DNA of 64,000 nucleotides from Pseudomonas sp. CHM02 (GTDB lineage: Bacteria; Pseudomonadota; Gammaproteobacteria; Pseudomonadales; Pseudomonadaceae). The stretch spans positions 1 through 64,000 of the forward strand of contig NZ_JFCA01000026.1 of the NCBI RefSeq assembly GCF_000612585.1. Direction: 5' to 3'. Below are positions 1 through 8,627 of the stretch, one piece after another. The notes below the pieces were generated by a model that saw only the letters and a program-made list of their open reading frames with translations, had not been told where the DNA came from and did not search any database. Made by a program: the position numbers and the translations under genes. Numbering within the stretch: position 1 is the first letter of the stretch; every line of letters begins with the position of its first letter.

Positions 1-32
1 CGGATCACCTGATAGACCGCATTCTGCTTGAT

Positions 33-76
33 GGGGCTGCTGCGCAGCCCAACGCGGGGCAAGCCCGCTCGCCACA
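33..76. repeat. Single REP-type palindromic element
   Basis: This is one copy of the GC-rich repeat whose core reads GAGCGGGCTTGCCCCGCG on the minus strand. The same core recurs at 9253, 18619 and 23441. It lies just past the 3' end of the glutathione S-transferase gene. Such elements are typical of extragenic spacers in fluorescent pseudomonads. Confidence 0.75.
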
Positions 77-85
77 GGGTGTTTG

Positions 86-715
86 CTAGGCAGGGGGCTG
101 GGTCTGCTGCATGGACGGCCGCTGGCTGACCTCGGCGTACCAGGCGGCAAGCTGCGGGTTATCCAACCGCCATTGCATATCCGGATGACGGAAGTCCAGG
201 TAACCCAAGGCGCAGGCCACGCTGATGGCGGCGATGTCGAAGTTGCTGGTCAGTTCGGCAATTGCGTCAGCTTCCAGTTCGGCGAGGCTGCGGCGGATCT
301 TGTTGCGCTGTTCGTCCAGCCATTGGTCCCAGTGCTTTTCCGCCGGGCGCAGGGCCGTCTCGTAACGCACCAGCACGGCGGCGTCCATGATGCCATCGGC
401 CATCGAGGCCAGGGTCAGGCGGCGCCAGCGGGCTGAGCCGTCGCGGGGGATCAGCGGGTTGCCGACGTGCTGGTGGTCAAAGTAATCGAGGATCACCCGG
501 CTGTCGTGCAGCACGCTGCCATCGGCCAGGCGCAGGGCCGGGATCTTGCCCACGGGGTTGCCTTGCACCACCTGCGCATCCGGGTTGACCGGGGTCGGCA
601 TGCAGCCGTGCAGGGTGACGCGGTCCTGCTGGCCGGTTTCAGCCAGCAACACGCGAACCTTACGAACGAACGGTGAAGCGGGGTTGTGGAACAAGGTCAT
701 GCTGGGAGCGGACAT
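86..715 (-). CDS. Glutathione S-transferase family protein
   Basis: The product is about 209 residues, a normal length for a soluble GST. The N-terminal thioredoxin-like half starts TLFHNPASPFVRKVRVLLAE, the usual pattern with a Ser/Cys near the glutathione site. It continues with the NPVGKIPAL cis-proline loop and the L-H-D-S glutathione-gamma-glutamyl motif. The C-terminal half is helical. The start at 715 is preferred because GAGGA lies six bases upstream; an ATG two codons earlier is too close to it. The substrate cannot be told from sequence. It resembles YibF-type GSTs, but that is inference. It follows the iron locus in the same orientation with about 35 bases between. Confidence 0.88.
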   Translation of the reverse strand: MSAPSMTLFHNPASPFVRKVRVLLAETGQQDRVTLHGCMPTPVNPDAQVVQGNPVGKIPALRLADGSVLHDSRVILDYFDHQHVGNPLIPRDGSARWRRLTLASMADGIMDAAVLVRYETALRPAEKHWDQWLDEQRNKIRRSLAELEADAIAELTSNFDIAAISVACALGYLDFRHPDMQWRLDNPQLAAWYAEVSQRPSMQQTQPPA

Positions 716-750
716 GGGCATTCCTCAAGAAAGGGCTGGGCTAATCTATC

Positions 751-927
751 TCACCGTTTGAGCAAGGCCCAAGTACCAATTGCAGCGGGAATGCCTAACC
801 CGAGCCAACTGAGCGAATCCCACAGCCCATCGCCGAGCAATGCTGCAAACAACCCGGCGGCGCTGAGCAGGCCAATCCCCAATGGAATGGCAAACACCTT
901 CCAGAAATTCGATTGCCTTGGCTTCAT
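751..927 (-). CDS. Small two-helix membrane protein
   Basis: This 58-residue protein starts MKPRQSNFWKVF and has two hydrophobic stretches (about residues 10-28 and 36-54), so it is probably an inner-membrane protein. Its ATG overlaps the stop codon of the PepSY gene (ATGA), which indicates translational coupling and a joint role. The function is unknown. Small membrane proteins of this sort often trail PepSY genes in siderophore loci, so assembly or a reductase accessory role is possible but not shown. Confidence 0.75.
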   Translation of the reverse strand: MKPRQSNFWKVFAIPLGIGLLSAAGLFAALLGDGLWDSLSWLGLGIPAAIGTWALLKR

Positions 928-2027
928 GCCTTGCCCGCCTTGCGCCGCACGATCCACAAGTAAATCCCGCTGACCAGCACGATGATGGTCAGCACATCGA
1001 GCAGCGCCCACAGGATCTTCATCGGCATGCCGCCGTAGTCGCCAAAATGCAGCGGTTGGGACATGCCCATGGCGTCCATGTACCACGGCCGTTCGGCGAT
1101 GGCGGTGACGGCCAGGGTGCTGGCGTCGATCAGGACCGGCGTGAGCAGGTGCGAGGTCAGGTGGGTACTGCCCTTCATGAACACGGCGTAATGGTGCTCG
1201 CTGGAAAAACGTGTACCGGGGAAGGCGATGAAGTCCGGCTCCATGCCGGGTGCGGCCTTGGCGGCAATCGCCAGTAGCTCGGTGGCCGGTGCGCGTTGGG
1301 TCAGTGGCGGGGCGTTTTGGTAGGGTTCGATCATTGCGCTGAGGCTGTCCTGGCGCCAGGCGGCGATGATCAGGTCGGCGCAGGCGCTGATCACGCCGGT
1401 CACGCCGACGACCAATGCCCAGGTCAGGGTGACCACGCCGATCAGGTTATGCAGGTCGAGCCAGCGCAGGCGGGTGGATTTGTCCTGGCGTACGGTGGCG
1501 AACTTCAAGCGGCGCATGAACGGCAGGTACAGCACCGTACCCGAGATGATCGCCACTACAAACAGAACGCCCATGAAGGCCAGCAACAACTTGCCCGGCA
1601 GGCCGGCGAACATGTCCACATGCAGGCGCAGCAGGAACAGGGTGAGCCCGCCATTTGCAGACGGCATCTCGACCGCCTCGCCGGTGCGCGCATCCAGCAT
1701 GAAGGTGTGGGACGAGTTGGGTTCGGTACCGGCGGTGGCGGCCATGATCACGATCACACCGTTCTTGTCGTCTTCGTCCCGGGCCAGGTACTGCATGGCC
1801 TCGCCGGGGCGATGGGCCTGGGCCTTGGCTACCAGTTGCTCAAGGTTCAACTGCGGCGTATCGGCAGGCATCTGCGCCAATTCCGGCTCGTTGCCCAGCA
1901 GATGGTCGATCTCGTGGTGAAACACCAGCGGCAGACCGGTGAGGGCGAGCAGCAGCAGGAAGACCGTGCAGATCAGGCTGGTCCAGGTGTGGATAAAGGA
2001 CCAGCGGCGGATGGTTTTGCTTTTCAT
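924..2027 (-). CDS. PepSY-associated TM helix protein (siderophore-locus reductase-like)
   Basis: The 367-residue protein begins with a basic stretch and a transmembrane helix (about residues 10-35). It has further membrane segments near residues 150, 195 and 340, and ends in a basic tail. This is the four-helix layout of the PepSY_TM family. Members next to TonB-dependent receptors, such as FoxB beside FoxA in P. aeruginosa, are thought to help reduce or release iron from siderophores at the inner membrane. It lies 62 bases after the receptor gene, with a small hairpin in the gap, and overlaps the next small gene. Its exact substrate is not visible. Confidence 0.88.
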   Translation of the reverse strand: MKSKTIRRWSFIHTWTSLICTVFLLLLALTGLPLVFHHEIDHLLGNEPELAQMPADTPQLNLEQLVAKAQAHRPGEAMQYLARDEDDKNGVIVIMAATAGTEPNSSHTFMLDARTGEAVEMPSANGGLTLFLLRLHVDMFAGLPGKLLLAFMGVLFVVAIISGTVLYLPFMRRLKFATVRQDKSTRLRWLDLHNLIGVVTLTWALVVGVTGVISACADLIIAAWRQDSLSAMIEPYQNAPPLTQRAPATELLAIAAKAAPGMEPDFIAFPGTRFSSEHHYAVFMKGSTHLTSHLLTPVLIDASTLAVTAIAERPWYMDAMGMSQPLHFGDYGGMPMKILWALLDVLTIIVLVSGIYLWIVRRKAGKA

Positions 2028-2048
2028 TTTCTAGCCTTCAGACACACC

Positions 2049-2070
2049 AAAGCCGCCCATGGAGGCGGCC
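2049..2070 (-). terminator. Small hairpin between receptor and PepSY genes
   Basis: Arms GCCGCC (2052-2057) and GGCGGC (2064-2069) enclose a six-base loop. On the minus strand only a short T run follows, so it is more likely an attenuator or RNA stabiliser than a full stop. It could set the ratio of receptor to PepSY protein. Confidence 0.4.
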
Positions 2071-2089
2071 TGGTTGTTAACTCAGCCGA

Positions 2090-4519
2090 TTACCACTGGT
2101 AGGTGGCGCTGGCGACTACGCTGCGTTGGTCGCCGAAGTAGCAGTAGTTGCCATCACAGGTAGAAAGGTAGTCCTTGTTGAACAAGTTGGTGGCGTTCAA
2201 CTTCACCGAGGCTCCCTTCAGGCTGTTGTCCAAGCGGCCCAGGTCGTAGTGCACCGCGCCATCGAACACGGTATAGGCGTTGGCCTTGCCGGTCCAGGTG
2301 TTGGCTTGGTCGCCGTAGGTGTTGCCGGTGTAGCGGGCACCGAAGCCGATGCCGAAGCCGTCGAGTACGCCGGTGTGCCAGGTGTAGTCGGTCCAGAGCG
2401 AGGCTTGCTGGTTTGGCATCAGTTGCAGGCGGTTACCTTTGTATTGCCCTTTTTGTACCTCAGACTTGGCCAAGGTGTAGGCCGCGATGACCTTGAGGTT
2501 TTCGGTTACATCGGACACGGCTTCCAATTCCAGGCCCTTGACCTTCACTTCACCGGTCTGGTCGGTAACCGACACGCCACCGGCCTGGAAGCTGGTGACT
2601 AGCACGTTTTTCTGCGTCAGGTCGTACACCGCTGCACTCAACAGTGTGTTGGAACCCGGCGGCTGGTACTTGACCCCCAGTTCCCATTGCTTGCCTTCGG
2701 TGGGTTTGTACGACAGCACAGGGTCGACGCTGGCGTTGCTCGCGGGTTGGAACGATTCGGCATAGGACAGGTACGGCACAAAACCCGAGTCGAACACATA
2801 GCTCAGTGCCGCGTTGCCACTGAAGTTCTTGCTGCGGTCAGTGTTGGTGGCGTCGTTCTTGTTGAAGTACGTCGTGCCCTGGTGCACCCAGTCCTCGCGC
2901 CCGCCCAGGGTCAGGCGCCATTTCTCCAGGGCCATCTGGTCTTGCACGTACAGGCCGGTCTGCACGGTTTTCTGGTTGTAGTCGTAGAACGCCGTCGAGC
3001 GCGCCGGGCGCACGGTTGGCTGGGTGTTGACCGGGTTGAAAATGTTGATGTTCGAGGCACCCCCGAAAATCGACAAGTAGGACGTGTCAGTACGCTGGTG
3101 GTCCAGGCCGAGCAGCAGGGTGTGGGTGATGTCGCCGGTAGCGAAGTCAGCCTGGAAGTTGTTGTCCACCGCGAACTGGCTGATGTTCTCGTCAACGTTG
3201 GTGGTCGAGCGGCTGATATTGCCCGCTGCGTCTGCCGGCGAGTAGATGTAGGAACCCACGGTCAACTGCTGGAACGACAGTTCCGATTTGGTGTAGCGCA
3301 GGTTTTGCTTGAACTGCCAGGTGTCGTTGAAGCGATGCTCGAACGCATAGCCCAGCGCGTAGTAAGTGCGGTCGTAGAACTCGTAGTCCGGGTCGCCCAG
3401 GTTCTTATGGTGGGACACTTCGCCAAGCGGCGAGTCGATCTTGGTACCCTGGATCGGTAAGAACTGACTGGTGGTGCCGGTATCGTCGCGGGTGAACTGC
3501 GACAGGAAGGTCAACTTGGTATCGGTGTCGATATTCCAGGTCAGGCTCGGTGCGATGTTGTAGCGCTTGTTGTCGATGTGGTCGACCTGGGTGCCGGCAT
3601 CGCGCACCACGCCGCTGATGCCATAGAGGAACTGGCCTTCGTCGTCGATCTTGCCGGTGCTGGCGAAGTTGATCTGCCGGTAGTTGTCGCTGCCGTATTG
3701 CACCTGGATGGCATTGCTCGATTCAGCGCTGGGACGGCGGCTGACCATGTCCAGCAGGCCGCCCGGCGGGGTTTGGCCGTACACCGACGAGGCCGGGCCA
3801 CGCAGCAGGGCGAGGCGGTCGAGGTTCCAGGTTTCGGCTTTCGGGTTTGCATACACGCCACGCGGCAGTGGCAGGCCGTCGAGGAACTGGGTCGGTTCGA
3901 AGCCGCGTACACGCATCCAGTCGTAGCGGGTGTCGCTGCCATAGCTGGCGGAGACTATGCCGGGCATGTACTTGACCGCGTCATCCAGGTTCTGGACGTT
4001 GCGGTCCTGCATCTGCTCGCGGGTGGCGACGGAAATCGAACGCGGTGCCTCGACCAGTGCGGTGTCGGTCTTGGTGCCGGCGGCGGTGCGTTTGGCCAGG
4101 TAGCCATCGACCGGGCCCCACGCGCTTTCATAGCTGTCCTGCCCCGTGATGTTGGTGGTAGGCAATGCCAGTACCCCCTCCGGAACCGCCACCAACGTGT
4201 AAGTCCCCGCGCTGCTCTGCTCCAGCTGCAACCCGGTGCCACGCAACGCCTCACGCAGCGCACCCGGTGCATCGAACTGGCCCTGGACCGGTGCCGAAGT
4301 CTTGCCTGCGGCGAGCGCCGGGCTGAGGGTCAGCGCCAGGCCGCCCTGGCTGGCGATCTGGTTCAGGGTGCTGGCCAGTGGCGCCGCCGGCAGGTTGTAG
4401 GCGCGCACGCTGGACGCCTGTTCGGCGGCGACCAGCGAGGTGCTGGCCAGCGGGGCGCTGAGGGCAATGGCCACGGCTAACAGGCTGGGGCGCAACAGGG
4501 TGTCTAGCGTGCGGGACAT
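2090..4519 (-). CDS. TonB-dependent siderophore receptor with STN signalling domain
   Basis: This outer-membrane receptor has about 809 residues. It has a signal peptide (1-30), then an STN domain (about 35-95; VRAYNLPAAPLASTLNQIA) that signals to a FecR-type regulator. A plug domain follows (about 150-260, including SVATREQMQDRNVQNLDDAV and MRVRGF), then a 22-strand barrel ending in the aromatic residue TYQW. It imports ferric siderophore using TonB energy. The C-terminal Cys pair (CDGNYC) recalls ferrichrome/ferrioxamine receptors (FoxA/FiuA type), but the ligand is not certain. The start at 4519 is chosen over longer readings because AGGAG precedes it and the signal peptide begins there. 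The STN domain fits the fecI/fecR genes upstream. Confidence 0.93.
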   Translation of the reverse strand: MSRTLDTLLRPSLLAVAIALSAPLASTSLVAAEQASSVRAYNLPAAPLASTLNQIASQGGLALTLSPALAAGKTSAPVQGQFDAPGALREALRGTGLQLEQSSAGTYTLVAVPEGVLALPTTNITGQDSYESAWGPVDGYLAKRTAAGTKTDTALVEAPRSISVATREQMQDRNVQNLDDAVKYMPGIVSASYGSDTRYDWMRVRGFEPTQFLDGLPLPRGVYANPKAETWNLDRLALLRGPASSVYGQTPPGGLLDMVSRRPSAESSNAIQVQYGSDNYRQINFASTGKIDDEGQFLYGISGVVRDAGTQVDHIDNKRYNIAPSLTWNIDTDTKLTFLSQFTRDDTGTTSQFLPIQGTKIDSPLGEVSHHKNLGDPDYEFYDRTYYALGYAFEHRFNDTWQFKQNLRYTKSELSFQQLTVGSYIYSPADAAGNISRSTTNVDENISQFAVDNNFQADFATGDITHTLLLGLDHQRTDTSYLSIFGGASNINIFNPVNTQPTVRPARSTAFYDYNQKTVQTGLYVQDQMALEKWRLTLGGREDWVHQGTTYFNKNDATNTDRSKNFSGNAALSYVFDSGFVPYLSYAESFQPASNASVDPVLSYKPTEGKQWELGVKYQPPGSNTLLSAAVYDLTQKNVLVTSFQAGGVSVTDQTGEVKVKGLELEAVSDVTENLKVIAAYTLAKSEVQKGQYKGNRLQLMPNQQASLWTDYTWHTGVLDGFGIGFGARYTGNTYGDQANTWTGKANAYTVFDGAVHYDLGRLDNSLKGASVKLNATNLFNKDYLSTCDGNYCYFGDQRSVVASATYQW

Positions 4520-4605
4520 GGGGCGGCTCCTGAATGGAAATATTTCGCAATTGCCTAGGTGCCGAACGAGAATCGAAAAGTGATAGGGCCAAGTGAAAAT
4601 AAATC

Positions 4606-4619
4606 TGTGAGTGCTCACA
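4606..4619. promoter_or_regulatory. Inverted repeat upstream of the receptor gene
   Basis: TGTGAG-TG-CTCACA is a perfect six-base dyad with a two-base centre, 87 bases upstream of the receptor ATG. It differs by one base from the idealised core of the lac operator, so a LacI-family or other dimeric regulator could bind here. It may instead be chance. No LacI-family gene is in the window. Confidence 0.35.
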
Positions 4620-4664
4620 ACTCTCGCACTGCATGGCCCTCAAGCCTCAAGCCAGCTGAGTGTT

Positions 4665-7490
4665 TCAGCCGACCGCCCACTGCAATTTGCCGGCCAGTGC
4701 CTCGGGGTAGTTGTCGGTACTGGCAAGCGCCGCCCGCGTGGCCTCGCCATGACCAAAGGCCTCGATCAACAACTCGACGTGCGTGCTCAGGAAGTCGCTC
4801 AATGCATCGAGCCGCCCCTCAAGCGCGCGGTAGCGGGTGATGTCCATCAGGCCCTCGCTGATGAACCAGGCGGCGTGCTTGTTCAAGTATTCCAGCACAT
4901 ACAGGCCGCAGAGCGCGCTTCCCAGTTCCCTGGCCAGCCCCTGGGGCAGTGAGGCGCCGGCCCGGACCGCGCTCTCGATCGCCAGACGCTGGGCATACGC
5001 CTCACCCGCGCGGGCGACGATCATCAATTGCGAGTTCCAGACCTGCATGTCCTCCTCGCCTTCGGCACGGTGCTGGGCAACATGGTCGGCCACTTGCTTG
5101 AGCAAGCGATATTCCAGGGTGCGCGCCATGGCCTGCCAGTACTCAGGATCATCCAGGTCGCCTTGCGGGTCTGGCCGGGTGGGTTCGCTCAAGGGCTGGC
5201 CGATCAGGACCTTGGCCGCGTCCAACAGGATCATGCGGTTATTGCCACCGGCATCCTGGTAGATCTTGGCCATGCCTTCGTAGTCGGCGAAGCGATTGAG
5301 GTTGAGCGCACCGGCCACCCCACAGCGCAATCGGCATTCTGTGGCCAGCGCCTCGGCCGCTGGCGCGCAGAGGGCCTTGGTCAGCGCCAGGGTCTGGCTG
5401 ATGGCGGCCCACGGTGTCCAGGTCACGTCGCCCGTGCCGGTTGTTTGCAATGACGCCTGGCTGGCCGTGCCTTCGATCCACAGACGCGCGGAATCATTGG
5501 CAAAGCCTTTCATGACATACGCCGTCGCCAGGCATCCGAACAGCGCGCGACGTTGGGTGCGAAAAGCCAGCAAGCCGGTGCCGGTGCCGATCCGTGCCTG
5601 GGTCGTGCGCCGGTTTGCGTGGGACAAGGCCAGGGTTGAACAGGTCAGCATCACCGTGCTCAAGCCGATACCGACCATTGCCCACACGTTCTTGGGCGCG
5701 AACAGTGAGCGAATCAGGCGGCGGTCGGTGCTGCCCAGCGGGTCGTGAAAGTGGTTGGACGCGTCGATCGAGGCGCCATCCCGCAGCCACGCATCGTAGG
5801 AGAGGCGCACGTTGTCAAAGCTCGCCAGGCCGTAATCCAGCGGCACTGCGCGAATCTCCGCGGGTGACGACATGGAAATACCCGGGCGCGGGCCCCGGGC
5901 GTCACTCAGCGGCAGCACAAAGGCAAATACGCCACAGGGCTGGCCTTCAACGATGACTTGGGCAAACACCACACCGACCTTGTCGAGGTTATTGATCCCG
6001 ACATTGGCGAACTTCAGCGCGGCCTTGTTCGGCGTATTCAGCACAAACGTGCGCGTGTCGGCCTCGAATATCGCTTCGACGCAGGCGCCCATATGGGAGT
6101 TGCTGCGACCTATCTCGGTGAGTGCGTAAACCCCGAGGGTCTCGCCGGTCTCCAGTTTGCGCCGCCACTGGATGGCAGTCGGGTGATCCTGCTCGAACGC
6201 CAGAAGTGTACCGATGCACAAACCCTGCTGAATCACGCAGCCCATGAACAGCGAAGGGTCGTTGATGGCTGCGTGAGTCGCCACGGCCATCAGTAACTGT
6301 GGTTGCGCAAAGCCGTGAATGCCTTCGGGCAGTTGCCGCATCAGGTGCTGCAAGCGTTGGTAGGTGTGTCGATGCCCGTCGTGAAAGGTCTGGTTGGCGC
6401 TGGGATGGAGTTCGGGCGCGCTGAAAATCTTCGCCATTTGCGCGTGTACCTGTGCCTCGACAGGCCCGTTGGCCAGCTCGCGCAAGGCTGCGACCGCCGC
6501 CTGTTCGACAGGCGCCTTGGTCAGCAGTTGGCGCAGGGCGTCGATGGGTTGCGCAAGTGGCGCGTAAGTCTGGGCGTCGCGCTGGCTTTTGCGCAGGCAG
6601 ACAGACAAGCCACTGTTCACCCCAAGGTCGATGAACACGGTGTGCTCATCCGTGGGCAAGTGCGCCAGCGTTTGGGGCAGGTTGGTGGGTTGGGTGACGC
6701 CCAGGGTAAACATGCTGTGCAAGTCGTCGCCAGACGCGTAGGCGCGCCCTAGCACCGTTGAGTAGATCGGCGTACTGAGAGGGTTGAGTTTCAAAGGCTG
6801 AAGGTTTTCGCGCAGACGCCAGGCGACGGCCGCGTGACCGGGAAAGTGGGATGCATAATAGATATACAACCGGCGCAGTGGATGCGCGCTGTCATCATAC
6901 CGGGCAAGCAGGCCTTCAAGGCCTTCCGTCTCGCCGCTGATGATGCACTGGACCGGCGAATTGACAGAACCCACGACCAGCTTCAACTCGGGGAAACGGT
7001 CAAGCAGGGCTTGAGTCTCCCGGGCTGGCAGGTTGATCAGCAACATCGTGCCGCGGCCCTCTTCCGGCCGATAGGCATCGTTGAGGGCGCAGACCGCACG
7101 CGCACCCTGTGCGATGTCGAGCGCGCCACCGCACACCCTGGCCGCAATTTCGCCAAAGCTTTGCGCCAGGATCTGCCTGGGGCGAATGCCGGCATCCTGA
7201 AGTAACCGATCAAGCACAACGGCTGCGCCATACAGCGCCAGTTGGGCGACCCCGGACGGGAGCGGGAGTGAGTGCGCGTGGGTCAGCAGGACCTGGCTGA
7301 CCAGCCCGGGGTGTGGCTCTGGTTCGTACTGAGCCGCTTCGTGTTCGATCGTTGCCAGAATGGCGTCGATTCGCGGCCTGGTTTCAGGGACCTGCTGGTA
7401 CAACTCTGCCAAGGCGCCGCAAGGGTTGCTGCCCTGGCCCGGAAATGAAAAAACGTAGTTTTGACGGTGGGGATTGAGTTGGGTTGACAT
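4665..7490 (-). CDS. FabD-like acyltransferase fused to acyl-CoA oxidase-like flavoprotein
   Basis: This 941-residue protein joins two enzyme types. Residues 12-300 resemble malonyl/acyl-ACP transacylases: FPGQGSN near 17, the nucleophile Ser111 in AQSFGE (usually GHSxGE), NSPVQCIISG near 178, and a probable partner His215. From about 350 to the end it resembles acyl-CoA oxidases: FAD/acyl-binding YALTEIGRSNSHMG, NRRTTQARIG, and the C-terminal LCGLYVLEYLNKHAAWF. Near residue 748, where oxidases carry the catalytic Glu in EGxN, this protein reads GGNN, so the base may be lost or moved. It is cytosolic, without a signal peptide. It lies between fecR and the receptor in the same orientation, where fecIR-receptor loci normally hold nothing. 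No carrier protein or synthase is nearby. A role in making or tailoring an acyl group, perhaps on a siderophore, is a guess. Confidence 0.85.
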   Translation of the reverse strand: MSTQLNPHRQNYVFSFPGQGSNPCGALAELYQQVPETRPRIDAILATIEHEAAQYEPEPHPGLVSQVLLTHAHSLPLPSGVAQLALYGAAVVLDRLLQDAGIRPRQILAQSFGEIAARVCGGALDIAQGARAVCALNDAYRPEEGRGTMLLINLPARETQALLDRFPELKLVVGSVNSPVQCIISGETEGLEGLLARYDDSAHPLRRLYIYYASHFPGHAAVAWRLRENLQPLKLNPLSTPIYSTVLGRAYASGDDLHSMFTLGVTQPTNLPQTLAHLPTDEHTVFIDLGVNSGLSVCLRKSQRDAQTYAPLAQPIDALRQLLTKAPVEQAAVAALRELANGPVEAQVHAQMAKIFSAPELHPSANQTFHDGHRHTYQRLQHLMRQLPEGIHGFAQPQLLMAVATHAAINDPSLFMGCVIQQGLCIGTLLAFEQDHPTAIQWRRKLETGETLGVYALTEIGRSNSHMGACVEAIFEADTRTFVLNTPNKAALKFANVGINNLDKVGVVFAQVIVEGQPCGVFAFVLPLSDARGPRPGISMSSPAEIRAVPLDYGLASFDNVRLSYDAWLRDGASIDASNHFHDPLGSTDRRLIRSLFAPKNVWAMVGIGLSTVMLTCSTLALSHANRRTTQARIGTGTGLLAFRTQRRALFGCLATAYVMKGFANDSARLWIEGTASQASLQTTGTGDVTWTPWAAISQTLALTKALCAPAAEALATECRLRCGVAGALNLNRFADYEGMAKIYQDAGGNNRMILLDAAKVLIGQPLSEPTRPDPQGDLDDPEYWQAMARTLEYRLLKQVADHVAQHRAEGEEDMQVWNSQLMIVARAGEAYAQRLAIESAVRAGASLPQGLARELGSALCGLYVLEYLNKHAAWFISEGLMDITRYRALEGRLDALSDFLSTHVELLIEAFGHGEATRAALASTDNYPEALAGKLQWAVG

Positions 7491-7500
7491 GGATCCATCC

Positions 7501-7515
7501 TCGTTAGCCTAACGA
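7501..7515. promoter_or_regulatory. Perfect palindrome just upstream of the fusion gene
   Basis: TCGTTAG-C-CTAACGA is a seven-base perfect dyad ending about ten bases before the start codon at 7490. It overlaps the ribosome binding region (GAGGA follows it on the minus strand). It could be an operator or a small RNA hairpin controlling translation. Confidence 0.4.
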
Positions 7516-7585
7516 AAGCGCGTTGCCCAGCAGGTTGCCGGGCAAAACGAACGGCTATTGGACGGTAAAAGAGGGGAGGGAGAAC

Positions 7586-7607
7586 CTGTCAGAAAAGACA
7601 GTTTTTT
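7586..7607 (+). terminator. Possible plus-strand terminator in the fecR-fusion spacer
   Basis: CTGTC-AGAAAA-GACAG followed by six T has the form of a short intrinsic terminator reading rightwards. The flanking genes both read leftwards, so it does not serve either of them. The stem is only five base pairs, so this is weak. Confidence 0.3.
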
Positions 7608-7631
7608 GGAATTTTTCGAAATAGCCGTGAT

Positions 7632-8627
7632 TCATTTATGGCTGACAGCATTGCCGGCAGGCGAGGCTGCGACCACGTTGACCCACCACGGCGTGTGCTG
7701 CTCGATCTGCACCGGCAAGGTCGGCAGCAGCGCATTGAGCGCCAGGGTGGTGTCGTGCAGTGGGAAGCTGCCGGTAATACGCAGGTCGGCCACGTTTTTA
7801 TCCACGCCCAGGTAGCCGGTGCGGTAGCGGCTCAGCTCCTCGACCACATCGCCCAGGCGGGCGTTGTCCACCACCAGCATGCCGCGGGTCCAGGCGTCGG
7901 TGGCGGGAGTGACGACAAGCGCAGGGCCGAGGCCGTCGCTGCGCATCAGCACCTGCTGGCCTGCCTTGAAGATCTGTTCCTGGTGCAGCGCCTCGGGCTG
8001 GGCGGCCACGGCCGATTGCAGCACGCTCAAGCGCGTGGCGTGGTCTTCGCGCTTGACGATAAACCGCGTACCCAGCGCCCGCAGGCTGCCGTCGCGGGTC
8101 TGCACATAGAACGGGCGGGCGTCATTGTGGCCGGTCTCGATCAGAATCTCGCCTTCCTGCAACACGATCAGCCGACGTTTCTCATCAAAGCGCACGTCGA
8201 TGGCGCTGTGGGTATTGAGGTTGACCAGCGTGCCGTCCGCCAGTTTCAGCGTGCGCTGCTCGCCCGTGGCGGTGCGTTGGTCAGCCAGCCAATAGTGGAT
8301 CGGCACATAACGCTCACCGGCAAACAACGCCAGGCCAATGACCACTGCGATGCTCGCCAGGCCACTGCCGAGCTTGCGCATGCGCTGGCGAATGCCTTCA
8401 CGCGATTGCAACAGCGCCGCCCGCGCCGGGCCCGAGGCAGCGCTGAAACGCTGGTCGAGCATGCCCAACTGGCGCCAGGCGCGGGTGTGTTCTTCATCGC
8501 TGGCCAGCCATTTGTCGAACTCCTCGCGTTCAACCGCGCTGCCATCGCCCGAATCGAGGGACAACTGCCAGGCAATCGCCGCATCCAGCACGCGGGCCGA
8601 GACCGGTTTGGAACTGATCACTGTCAC
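7632..8627 (-). CDS. FecR family antisigma/sigma regulator
   Basis: This inner-membrane regulator has about 331 residues. It has a cytosolic N-terminal domain (VLDAAIAWQLSLDSGDGSA...EEHTRAWRQL, 10-80) and one membrane helix near 90-110. The periplasmic FecR domain follows (LADGTLVNLNTHSAIDVRF ... GTRFIVKRE, 130-220), with a C-terminal segment that contacts the receptor's STN domain. It relays ferric-siderophore binding to the sigma factor. The GTG at 8627 overlaps the sigma gene's stop codon as GTGA. A longer frame is open upstream but lies inside the sigma gene. A 140-base spacer with hairpins separates it from the fusion gene. Confidence 0.92.
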   Translation of the reverse strand: MTVISSKPVSARVLDAAIAWQLSLDSGDGSAVEREEFDKWLASDEEHTRAWRQLGMLDQRFSAASGPARAALLQSREGIRQRMRKLGSGLASIAVVIGLALFAGERYVPIHYWLADQRTATGEQRTLKLADGTLVNLNTHSAIDVRFDEKRRLIVLQEGEILIETGHNDARPFYVQTRDGSLRALGTRFIVKREDHATRLSVLQSAVAAQPEALHQEQIFKAGQQVLMRSDGLGPALVVTPATDAWTRGMLVVDNARLGDVVEELSRYRTGYLGVDKNVADLRITGSFPLHDTTLALNALLPTLPVQIEQHTPWWVNVVAASPAGNAVSHK

